Assembly (NCBI GenBank): GCA_024349245.1
Contig: JALDNG010000020.1
Coordinates: 1,541,001-1,605,000 of the forward strand
Length of the DNA stretch: 64,000 bases
DNA from: Neodontobutis hainanensis
Lineage: Eukaryota > Chordata > Actinopteri > Gobiiformes > Odontobutidae
Direction: 5' to 3'
Shown: piece by piece, positions 25,465 through 36,800 of the stretch
Numbering within the stretch: position 1 is the first letter of the stretch
Layout: every line of letters begins with the position of its first letter
Translations under genes and position numbers: made by a program
The notes under the pieces: model-generated
Database searches by the model: none
What the model was told of the DNA's origin: nothing
Seen by the model: only the letters and a program-made list of their open reading frames with translations

Positions 25465-25871
25465 TGTCAGGATCTGTGTTTGTCTGTCTGTGTGTCTCCC
25501 CCTCCCCGCTGTGTTCTCCTCTCTCCTCAGCTGGGCAGGGCAGTCGGCACACCTGCAACCACTTACACCTCATCAACCTCTGCTTAAAAGAACCAGTCTT
25601 CCCTTCACTCAGCGCCAGTTCGTTGTCAACACTACTCTAAGTGCCACTGCAAGCTCCAGCCCGGATCCAGCCTTACCTGCTATTCTCAAGCCTCCTCGTT
25701 TGCTCCACTGGCGTCGATCCGTGGGCCACCTTCCCGGACTTCGGATCAGCTCACCTCCACTCCACGTCGGACAGTTCTCCGAGCCACCTTGTATTGTTGT
25801 GACAAATAAACCTGATTTACATTCGTACTAGTTCTGCGTTTGGGTCCTGCTTCTCGTCCCCCTCCGTGACA
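25465..25871 (+). repeat. 3' LTR of Gypsy-type element
   Basis: About 407 bp, same ends as the 5' LTR. It is preceded by codons for the C-terminal end of a Gypsy polyprotein and followed by the ctatt target duplicate. Confidence 0.92.
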
Positions 25872-25876
25872 CTATT

Positions 25877-26220
25877 TGAGTTTCATCAGACCTGTGTTGG
25901 AGTATGTCCTGTGTGGGGCGGGCTGACCAAAGGCCTGTCAGATGAGTTGGAGCGGTTGCAAAAAAGATGCTGCAGAATTATCGGCATTCCACCCTCCTCC
26001 CTGTCCTCTTTGAGTGAGAGGCGAGATAAAGCCACAGTCCACACTTTACACGACAGCACTTCTCCTCTGCTGACTTTCATAAACCAGGCACCATCTAGTG
26101 GTTTTGAGTTCAGACACCAAAGACCAAAGTTTTTCTCAAATAAGAGCAAGACCAAAAGACATGAAATGTCTTTTATACCTCGGGCTCTGCGATTGTTTTA
26201 TTGTTATAATGCATTATAAA
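25877..26220 (+). mobile_element. LINE ORF2 C-terminal fragment, right of nested Gypsy
   Basis: It continues the LINE frame split by the Gypsy element: SFIRPVLEYVLC, LSDELERLQKRCCRIIGIP and SLSSLSERRDKATVHTLHD. The frame ends at TAA near 26,217. The tail is AT-rich without a long poly(A). Confidence 0.75.
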
Positions 26221-26940
26221 AAATGTATAATGCTAACTTTTATGTCAATGTTTTATCTTTTTCTGATGTTGTGATTGACACATTTTAGGATTGGCATGTA
26301 ATGTTTTCTCATGCCAAGTCAATCTTTATTAAATAAATCTAAATAAATCCAAATCTAAATGTAGAAGTATTTGTCATAAAATAAAAGTAGATTGAAATAT
26401 AGATTCCTGTTACGAGTCAGTTACATTTCTGTCACAGGTTGCATTGTTTTAATACCCTCTGCACTGCCTTTTTACAGTACGGGACAGCATGTTTAGCATG
26501 TTAGCGTTGAAGTTTTATGCAACAAAAATCTGAACCAGTCTCTCTGTTGAAAACAAAACAAGCCTCAACTTTAACAATTGCCAAGGGGAAGTTGAAAATC
26601 TTCATCTTTAGCTCTGCTTACATTGAGTAAAGACAACTGAAAGTGTTTTATCTTAATTTGTATTTTACTTATGTTTCTTATTCTAAATATTGTCTGTGTG
26701 CATCCAATTTGTCTTTTAATTCAATATAAAATTTGCAAATATCCAAAAATGCCATTTGTGGTCTGGGTTGATCTTGACGTCCGGGGCCGAGACAAGACCA
26801 AGGCTTTTTGGAATTGAGACCATGACAAGACCATGACCTTTACAAAATTTCTTAATCCGGTTTCCAGGATTTAGGAACATTATTAATGTTTTGACAATGG
26901 CTGTAAATATATAAAGAAAAGGCAGATTTCCAGCAGCTTT
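26221..26940. other. Intergenic, no gene seen
   Basis: AT-rich sequence between the LINE remnant and the 3' end of WxxW gene 1. No repeat or coding piece is recognised. Confidence 0.5.
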
Positions 26941-26952
26941 TTTATACTTTAT

Positions 26953-26958
26953 TTTATT
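26953..26958 (-). terminator. Probable poly(A) signal of WxxW gene 1
   Basis: AATAAA on the minus strand, about 145 bp after the stop codon. It lies in a block also found after gene 2 (48,724-48,729). A nearer AATAAA at about 27,074-27,079 is an alternative. Confidence 0.55.
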
Positions 26959-27100
26959 GATTTCATTGGTTTTGTGAATTGTCAAGTAAAAGACGAAGAT
27001 TATATACAACAGATCTCAGACAAATCAAAGGACATTGTGTGATCTGAATTGAAAACCCATAACACATACAAACGTTTATTAAATGTTGTGTTTTGGTATC

Positions 27101-27891
27101 CTAGTGGATGTCAACCCGGTACTTGCATGGACACCCGAAGCGGACCTTGTAGTCACGGCATTGGCATCCTTTCTGGTCCTGGTTCCGACAAGCGAACCCT
27201 TCAGTTGGACTGTAGCTGCAGATAAACAGAAAGATGAGGACAATTGAGGACATTGAGTGACGTTAAAGTTTTACAGTCTTACTAAAGTAACCTTGGTTTC
27301 AGCACGGGTTAGAATTAAAAACACATATTTCCTCTGACTGAAAATGCATCAGCATTTTAATAAGAAATGGTTTCAGCTACTATATTATATACGGTAACAT
27401 AAGAAGACTAGCTCGGTTAAACCTGCTACATTGTTCTGTAAGTAAATAGTGTTTGAAGATTTTTAGTGAGCAATGTGATCTCTACATAACTAAGCATTTT
27501 TGCAAATTCTCTTTACTGAGTCTCCAATAAAATCAAAAATTGGTCTGGTTTTACTTTTTTAATAAAAGAAAAGCAGGCTTCTTTTGGGGGTGAGTGGCGT
27601 GGGGCTGATGGACAGAAAAATTATAATTGGTCACCTGGTTAAAAAAAGGTAAAAAACAGGAATAAACTAGGACTATTGAGTTGTTGGGTTAGTGCCAGCA
27701 CTAAACTTGTCCTTACACGTGTATAGCCTGGTTTGTGGCGGTCACAGGAGTGTTTGTGTCCACGGTCACAACGTCGATGTAGAGCGGATGTTTACAGATC
27801 TCATTTGGGTATTGTTTCCTGAGTTCGGACAGAAGCTCTGAGTCCCCTGTGCCTGTGGGATCATCCTGGTCGTACCATCGTGTCCAGCACA
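27101..27891 (-). CDS. Terminal WxxW domain and stop, gene 1
   Basis: Exon 27,717-27,891 (175 nt) encodes CWTRWYDQDDPTGTGDSELL and ends ATNQAIHV. Exon 27,101-27,215 encodes YSPTEGFACRNQDQKGCQC then RDYKVRFGCPCKYRVDIH and the stop TAG. It is the most diverged domain. The pair in gene 2 (49,160-49,334 and 48,865-48,979) has the same lengths and ends CKYRVDTD. Confidence 0.85.
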
Positions 27892-30800
27892 CTGCAGGGA
27901 CAAAACAATAATTAACAAAAGTAAGTATTTCTGCTGAGAAAAGTTAATTAAAACAAAGGGAAAAGACATTAAATTGAAATTCTGGCTAAACACAAGGTAA
28001 ATGTACGGAAAAACCAGTAATAAACCAAACAAACACTAAACTTAGACTAAACCAAGACTAAGTCAGTGCAAAATGCTGTTGGTCATTTCATTAATCCACA
28101 AAATGATTGCTTCTTGTTTTAAAAGATTCTTGTGGGGTGCAGTGGCTCAGTGGTAGAGCAGTTGTCCTATAAACAGAAGGTTGGTGGTTTGATTCCCGTT
28201 CTCCCCACAGTTAATACTGTTGTTATAGCTTTGGGCACTTAACCCTCCTTGCAGTGGCTGTGACACTGTATGATTGTGTGAGAATGTTTGGTGATGGTCG
28301 GAGAATCTGTAGGCGTAAAATGGCTGCCACGTCTCTGTCAGTCTGCCCCAGGGCAGCTGTGGCTACAGATTTAACTTACCAGCAATGAATGAATAAAGGA
28401 TATGTATAGGGTCTTTGGGTATCTTGAAAAGCGCTATATAAGTTTTATGCATTATTTTTATTATTCCCTCGCTGTCCTTGTGCTGCCAACAAAATGAAAA
28501 CTAGTGCCATGTCTCGTTAAAATGAATATATACCCATGGTTACCTTTCTCACAGCAGAACTCCTGAGGACACATGAACCGGACTCGGAAATCCTGACACA
28601 TGCCCGATGGTTGATCAGAGTTTTTACAGATGAAACCTGTGGTCACATCGGCTCTGTGGAAAAGAGACAGTTTTTTACAATAAACCAGGACTAAATCATG
28701 AATAAACTAGGACTTAACCAGATCTAATCTCGGAATAAACTCTGAAAGACAGATCAAGATCAGTGTGAAATCCAGGAATAACACAGAACAACACACAGGA
28801 CTGAATAAAACCAAGTTTAGACCAGGATTAAGAAAGAGTATAGTGAGAGAGAAAAAGACCCTAATTTAACGCATCCTTGTCATCTTTTTAGTGACTAATT
28901 TTATTCTGTTAAATCTCACAGCAAATTTGTGAAAGATTTACGTTTTGGATGTACTATATCTTGATTAAGCTCTTTAAGACAGACTTACACAAAGATGACA
29001 TTCCCGGTTGCAGCGACGCTGTAGCCTGATGTGGTCTGGACTTCGATCCACAGAGGACTGTTGCAGATCATCCCTGGGTTTTCAGCCCGAAGAGCGCTAA
29101 GAGTCTCCCAGTCTCCGGTGCCGGACGGATCGTCTCTGTCGAACCATTTAGTGAAGCACTCTGCAACAATTAGAAAAACTATATTAAGAAAATGTAGCAC
29201 AAATACTAAACTTAACAATAAAACAAAACAATAGGAGAAATCCATAAACAGTGGAATAAACATGCAGTGCCTTGAGGAGACTTGCTGTTGTCTGTGAACA
29301 AATGGAGTAAAAAAAGAGTGTGTGGATAAGGGCTCAGCTTGAGTGGACTGATGTTAACAATGAAGGGCACTTAATTTACATTTACATTTATTCGTTTAGC
29401 AGACACTTTTAAAATTAAATGTTTCCTCCTCAAAGGTCTCTGCTCAATTAAAAAAAAAAATTTATTCTACCCATGTTTCCATTTTTTATGAGGTGTGCAT
29501 TTTCCAATTTGTTACGTTGCTAAAAACTACACCTTTAAATCACTCAGAAGTTCATCAGACCTGATCTAGCTTTGATTAATTCCAAATGAGATCAGAAATA
29601 CATAAAGTGACTGTTGTCCTACCTTTTGGTTGGCAAAACTCAAGTGGACACAGGAACCGGACCTGGTAATCAAAGCACATGCCCTTTTTCTGGTCTGAGT
29701 TTTTACAGATGAAGCCTACAGTTGTGTCAGATCTGTTTAGAGAAAGATGGAGATGATGTAAAAATGCAAGTTCAGAAAGACATTAGAAGTAGAATTGGCA
29801 CAATTTGCTGTCTATACTTACGCAGCAATAACATTTCCAGTGGCGGCCACAGGAAGCCCAGTTGTGGTCAGGACCTCGATCTGAAGAGGACTGTCACAGA
29901 TTTTCTCCGGATGTTCAATGCGCAGAGCGGCCAGTGTCTCCCAGTCTCCGGTGCCAGAGGGGTCATCTCTGTCGAACCACTCGGTCCAGCAGTCTTCAAC
30001 AGAAAAGAGATACAGACATGAAGCACTAAAATGCACTAACCCTCATTGTTAGTCTTACAAGGTTTATAAATAGTGCAAAATGCTGAAGGGACTTACGTCT
30101 ATGAACACAGAAGTTGAGTGGACACCTGAAGCGAATTTTATAATCTGAACATTTCCTCTTTTTCTGGTCAGAGTTTTTACAGATGAACCCTGTCACAGTG
30201 TTAGACCTGCATAAAAGGACAAAGAAGTCAGGACCCCAATTGGATGCATTCAAAAGGATGTACATGGTCATGAATGGGTGTTTTTACACATGAATGACGT
30301 CTCCAGTCCAACTAACAGGGAGCCCGGATGTAGTCTGGACTTGGATCTGAAGAGGTTTGTCGCAGATCTTTCCAGGGTTTTCTTGTTGCAATGCCAGAAG
30401 GGTTTCCCAGTCTCCGGTGCCAGAGGGGTCGTCTCTGTCAAACCACTCAGTCCAACAGTCTGCATTTATTAAAACAAATGTGTTGTTTATGATAAATATT
30501 TGCCTAGAAAATACTTTTATTACTCTCTATTTTGTCTCAGAATAAATTTTTCTTGAATTTAGTTTTGGACTCAGATCAAACCAGGATCACACCTAAGATA
30601 AAAGTTAAAGAGAAGTAGTTTCCTTACCAGAGGGTTTGAGGATGGGGGGCCTGGTGATGTGAGGTCTCGTAATGTGGGTTCTGGTGAAGTGGGGTCTAGT
30701 GATGTGGGTTCTGGGGAAGTGGGGTCTGGTGATGGGGGGTCTAGTGACGGGGTCTGGTAATTGGGCGTTTAGTGACGGGTGGAAGGGTGGGCCAATGTGG

Positions 30801-33800
30801 GTGACCAGGACGTGGAAAGTGATGGTGGACGTGATCTGGATGTGCTGAAATTAAAAAAATATATAAATATATTTAAAATAAGTGCGTCTATTTGAACATT
30901 TTTTATTAATTTTATTCTATTAAATTTATATATGTTCTTCTTGGTTTCACTTCTTATTTCTTTTATTCTGTGTTTGCTACAGTTCTACCCAGTTTCTCCA
31001 TCAAAGGCAACAACACAGAAAATACCAACAAAGGGCACAGATATAAGAAAGGTGACATCTAAAGCCAAATAATTTGGACAACTTTACTACATATGTGTTT
31101 TCAGACAAAAACGCAGTCCTACAAACTTCTGCTCAAAGAGGTTTGATATGGCTCTAAAAACTGCACAAAAAACACTTTCTTCTAAAAATAAGTAAATGTA
31201 AAAATGGACAGAGACTTACAATCCCAGGGACAAGGACACAAGAAGCGGACCCTGTAATCCTGACACTGGGAGTTTTCTTTCTGGTCCGAGTTTCTGCAGA
31301 TGAACCCAATCACTGTGTCATACCTGCACAAACAAAATCAGCATTTAGACATCCACAAACAGATGAATTTTCACTTATTATGAACATTACTGAGTGCTTA
31401 CGCGTAAAAGACGTCTCCTGTGGAAAGTGCAGGGATTCCCTTTGTGGTCTGGGCTTCGATTTCAAGAGGATTGTCACAGATTTTGCCTGGGTTTTCTGCT
31501 CTCAGGTCTGTGAGAGTCTCCCAGTCTCCGGAGGATGTGGGGTCGTCTCTTTCGAACCATTCAGTCCAGCAATCTAGAAAACAAGAGTACGAGGACTGTT
31601 ACTAAAATAGTCTAGTCTTTTCTTTATAGAAGCAGACAGGAGTGACATCACAGGATAAACTGAGCACTTTAATTTCTCTTTTTTGTTTCAGAATAACATT
31701 TTAACTGAATGTTGACATGGACTTAGATTAAACCAGGTTTAAACTTCACACTAAACGAGAGCGAAAACATGACTAAACAAAAATTAAAACCTAAACATTG
31801 AATTTAAAAAGTTGACAGTGTATGTCTGTATGTATTAACCCTGCGAGTAATGTCCGATTTTGTGGTCTTTCTTTTTTATAGATATATTTTTACATAGAAT
31901 ATGTTTTAAGTTTTACCCTTATTAAGAACTGTTTTGTATTTCTTAGTCAATTAGTTATTCTTTTGTGCTTTTTAGATTTTTCTTTAAAAAAATTGTGTTT
32001 AGAAGACTACTGGCTTTAAAGAGTGTATTATTATAATAATTCTATTTTTTAGTATGTTTCCTCTATTATACCATATTAGTCTATTACACACAGGAAAGAG
32101 ATAATATAACCTCACAGCTATAACCACAGTACGTTAAAAATATGATTAGACAGTTTGGAAATAAGGACAAAGATGAAAGTTAAAGAGAAGAGGGTTCTTT
32201 ACCAGAGGGTCTGGTGATGGGGGGTTTAGTGACGGATGGAAAGGTGGGCCATTGTGGGTGATGGTCGTGATGATGGTCGTGATGATGGTCGTGATGATGG
32301 TCGTGATCTGGATGTTCTGATTTTAAAAAAGTAAAGTTCTTGTTAGTATCTGAAAAAGTCAAAAAAACTTCTACAACCTCCAAAACCAGATATGTGTATT
32401 TGGACAACTTTACCAACTACATGTGTTTTCAGACAAAATCCCAGTCCTACAAACATAAATGTCTAACTTTAGTTCAGCTTCAGTTCAAAGAGGTTTGATA
32501 TGGCTCTAAAAACTGCACCAAAAACACCTACTGCTGAAAATAAGTTAATGTAAAAATTTTTTTATTTTTATTTTTTTTTACATTGCTAAGAATAGTTCTG
32601 CATTTCTCAATCTTTTTTTTTTTTTGCACTTTTTAGGATTTTTGTAAATAGTTTTTCAGCTTTAAAGACTACTGGCTTTAAAGAGTGAATTATTATAATA
32701 ATTCAATTACTTACTGTATGTTTCCTCTATTAAACCATATTAGTCTATTACACACAGGAAACAGATAATATAACTTCACAGCTTTAACCACAATACTTTA
32801 AAAATATGATTAGACAGTTTGGAAATAAGGACAAAGATGAAAGTTAAAGAGAAGTGGGTTCTTTACCAGTTGGTCTGGTGATGGGGGGTTCGGTGACGGG
32901 TGGAAGGGTGGGCCATTTTGGGTGATGGTCATGATGATGGTCATGATCATGATGTGCTGAAAAGGAAAAAATATATAAATAATCAAAATAAGTAGAGCGT
33001 ATGTTTGAACATATTCAATTTGGTTTATCTGTACCCTCTATTTCTGTTCTTCCTTTGTTTCTCCTCTTATTTCTTTTATTCAGTGTTTGCTACAGTTTTA
33101 CCCAGTTTCTCCAACAATGTAAACAACACCAAAGAAAATACCAACAAAGAGCACTGATACAAATTAAATTTTTTTATGTTTTCAGACAAAATCCCAGTCC
33201 TACAAACATAAATGTCTAACTTTAGTTCAACTTTTGCTCAAAGAGGTGTGATTTGGCTCTAAAACTGGACCAACAACACTTTCTGCTGAAAATATGTAAA
33301 TATAAATATGGACAGAGACTTACAATCCCAGGGACAAGGACACAAGAAGCGGACCCTGTAATCCTGGCACTGGGAGTTTTCTTTCTGGTCTGAGTTTCTG
33401 CAGATGAACCCTTTCACTGTGTCATACCTGCACAAACAAAATCAGCATTTAGACATCCACAAACCGATGAATTTTCACTTATTATGAACATTACTGAGTG
33501 CTTACGCGTAAAAGACGTCTCCTGTGGAAAGTGCAGGGATTCCCTTTGTGGTCTGGGCTTCGATTTCAAGAGGATTGTCACAGATTTTGCCTGGGTTTTC
33601 TGCTCTCAGGTCTGTGAGAGTCTCCCAGTCTCCGGAGCCTGTGGGGTCATCTCTGTCAAACCATTCAGTCCAGCAATCTAGAAAACAAGGGTACGAGGAC
33701 TGTTACTAAAATAGTCTAGTCTTTTCTTTATAGAAGCAGACAGGAGTGACATCACAGGATAAACTGAGCACTTTAATTTCTCTTTTTTGTCTCAGAATAA

Positions 33801-36800
33801 CATTTTAACTGAATGTTGACATGGACTTAGATTAAACCAGGTTTAAACTTCACACTAAACGAGAGCAAAAACATGACTAAACAAAAATTAAAACCTAAAC
33901 ATTGAATTTGAAAAGTTGACAGTGTATGTCTGTATGTATTAACCCTGCGAGTAATGTCCGATTTTGTGGACTTTCTTTTTTATAGATATATTTTTACATA
34001 GAATATGTTTTAAGTTTTACCCTTATCAAGAACTGTTTTGTATTTCTTAGTCAATTAGTTATTCTTTTGTGCTTTTTAGATTTTTCTTTAAAAAAAATTG
34101 TGTTTTGAAGACTACTGGCTTTAAAGAGTGTATTATTATAATAATTCTATTACTTTGTATCTTTCCTCTATTAAACCATATTAGTCTATTACACACAGGA
34201 AACAGATAATATAACGTCACAGCTATAACCACAGTACGTTAAAAATATGATTAGACAGTTTGGAAATAAGGACAAAGATGAAAGTTAAAGAGAAGTGGGT
34301 TCTTTACCAGAGGGTCTGGTGATGGGGGGTTTAGTGACGGGTGGAAAGGTGGGCCATTGTGGGTGATGGTCGTGATGATGGTCGTGATCTGGATGTTCTG
34401 ATTTTAAAAAAGTAAAGTTCTTGTTAGTATCGGAAAAAGTCAAAAAAACTTCTACAACCTCCAAAACCAGATATGTGTATTTGGACAACTTTACCAACTA
34501 CATGTGTTTTCAGACAAAATCCCAGTCCTACAAACATAAATGTCTAACTTTAGTTCAGCTTCAGTTCAAAGAGGTTTGATATGGCTCTAAAAACTGCACC
34601 AAAAACACCTACTGCTGAAAATAAGTTAATGTAAAAATGTATTTTTTATTTTATTTTTTTTTTTTTTTACATTGCTAAGAATAGTTCTGCATTTCTCAAT
34701 CATTTTTTTTGCACTTTTTAGGATTTTTGTAAATAGTTTTTCAGCTTTAAAGACTACTGGCTTTAAAGAGTGAATTATTATAATAATTCAATTACTTACT
34801 GTATGTTTCCTCTATTAAACCATATTAGTCTATTACACACAGGAAACAGATAATATAACTTCACAGCTTTAACCACAATACTTTAAAAATATGATTAGAC
34901 AGTTTGGAAATAAGGACAAAGATGAAAGTTAAAGAGAAGTGGGTTCTTTACCAGTTGGTCTGGTGATGGGGGGTTCGGTGACGGGTGGAAGGGTGGGCCA
35001 TTGTGGGTGATGGTCATGATGATGGTCATGATTATGATGTGCTGAAAAGGAAAAAATATATAAATAATCAAAATAAGTAGAGCGTATGTTTGAACATTCA
35101 ATTTGTTTTATCTGTACCATCTTTTTATGTTCTTGTTTTGTTTCTTCTTTTTTTTTTTTTTTTATTCAGTGTTTGCCACAGTTCTACCCAGTTTCTCCAA
35201 CAATGTAAACAACACCAAAGAAAATACCAAAAAAGAGCACTGATACAAATTTAATTTTAAAGAAAGGTGACTTCTTAAGCAGCATAACTTCTAAAAGTAG
35301 AGTTTACAGTAAAGTTCTTGTCAGTGTCTGAGAAGTCAAACAACCACTGCAATCCTCAAAACCTGTGAGGTGTATTTGGACAACTTTACCAACTACATGT
35401 GTTTTCAGACAAAATCCCAGTCCTAATAACATAAATGTCTAACTTTAGTTCAACTTTTGCTCAAAGAGGTGTGATTTGACTCTAAAACTTGACCAACAAC
35501 ACTTTCTGCTGAAAATATGTAAATATAAATATGGACAGAGACTTACAATCCCAGGGACAAGGACACAAGAAGCGGACCCTGTAATCCTGGCACTGGGAGT
35601 TTTCTTTCTGGTCTGAGTTTCTGCAGATGAACCCTTTCACTGTGTCATACCTGCACAAACAAAATCAGCATTTAGACATCCACAAACAGATGAATTTTCA
35701 CTTATTATGAACATTACTGAGTGCTTACGCATAAAAGACGTCTCCTGTGGAAAGTGCAGGGATTCCCTTTGTGGTCTGGGCTTCGATTTCAAGAGGATTG
35801 TCACAGATTTTGCCTGGGTTTTCTGCTCTCAGGTCTGTGAGAGTCTCCCAGTCTCCGGAGCCTGTGGGGTCATCTCTGTCAAACCATTCAGTCCAGCAAT
35901 CTAGAAAACAAGGGTACGAGGACTGTTACTAAAATTGTCTAGTCTTTTCTTTATAGAAGCAGACAGGAGTGACATCACAGGATAAACTGAGCACTTTAAT
36001 TTCTCTTTTTTGTCTCAGAATAACATTTTATCAGAATTTTGACATGGACTTAGATTAAACCAGGTTTAAACTTCACACTAAACGAGAGCGAAAACATGAC
36101 TAAACAAAAATTAAAACCTAAACAGTGAATTTGAAAAGTTGACAGTGTATGTCTGTATGTATTAACCCTGCGAGTAATGTCCGATTTTGTGGTCTTTCTT
36201 TTTTATAGATATATTTTTACATAGAATATGTTTTAAGTTTTACCCTTATTAAGAATTGTTTTGTATTTCTTAGTCAATTAGTTATTCTTTTGTGCTTTTT
36301 AGATTTTTGTTTAAAAAAAATTGTGTTTTGAAGACTACTGGCTTTAAAGAGTGTATTATTATAATAATTCTATTTTTAGTATGTTTCCTCTATTATACCA
36401 TATTAGTCTATTACACACAGGAAAGAGATAATATAACCTCACAGCTATAACCACAGTACGTTAAAAATATGATTAGACAGTTTGGAAATAAGGACAAAGA
36501 TGAAAGTTAAAGAGAAGAGGGTTCTTTACCAGAGGGTCTGGTGATGGGGGGTTTAGTGACGGGTGGAAGGGTGGGCCATTGTGGGTGATGGTCGTGATGA
36601 TGGTCGTGATGATGGTCGTGATGATGGTCGTGATCTGAATGTTCTGATTTTAAAAAAGTAAAGTTCTTGTTAGTATCTGAAAAAGTCAAAAAAACTTCTA
36701 CAACCTCCAAAACCAGATATGTGTATTTGGACAACTTTACCAACTACATGTGTTTTCAGACAAAATCCCAGTCCTACAAACATAAATGTCTAACTTTAGT

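Larger units (their letters stand above)
22731..25876 (+). mobile_element. Ty3/Gypsy-type LTR element with 5-bp TSD, lacking RT-RNaseH-IN
   Basis: Two near-identical LTRs (22,736-23,140 and 25,465-25,871) begin TG and end CA and are flanked by ctatt on both sides (22,731-22,735 and 25,872-25,876). The internal ORF at 23,135-25,051 encodes a gag-like protein, a CCHC knuckle and an aspartic protease. The reverse transcriptase, RNase H and integrase core are absent. Only the last integrase-end residues (RIHPSFHVSQIKPVSTSPL) remain before the 3' LTR. No env. The element depends on other copies for mobility. High LTR identity and an intact TSD indicate recent insertion. Confidence 0.92.

Noticed and set aside
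28135..28215. tRNA gene
   Set aside because: A and B boxes are present but the acceptor arms do not pair and a SINE body with LINE-like tail follows.
29722..30021. Plus-strand ORFs over the WxxW exons (also 31,380-31,605, 33,484-33,709, 52,345-52,626)
   Set aside because: Antisense to conserved minus-strand exons; they cross splice sites and recur only because the exons are repeated.
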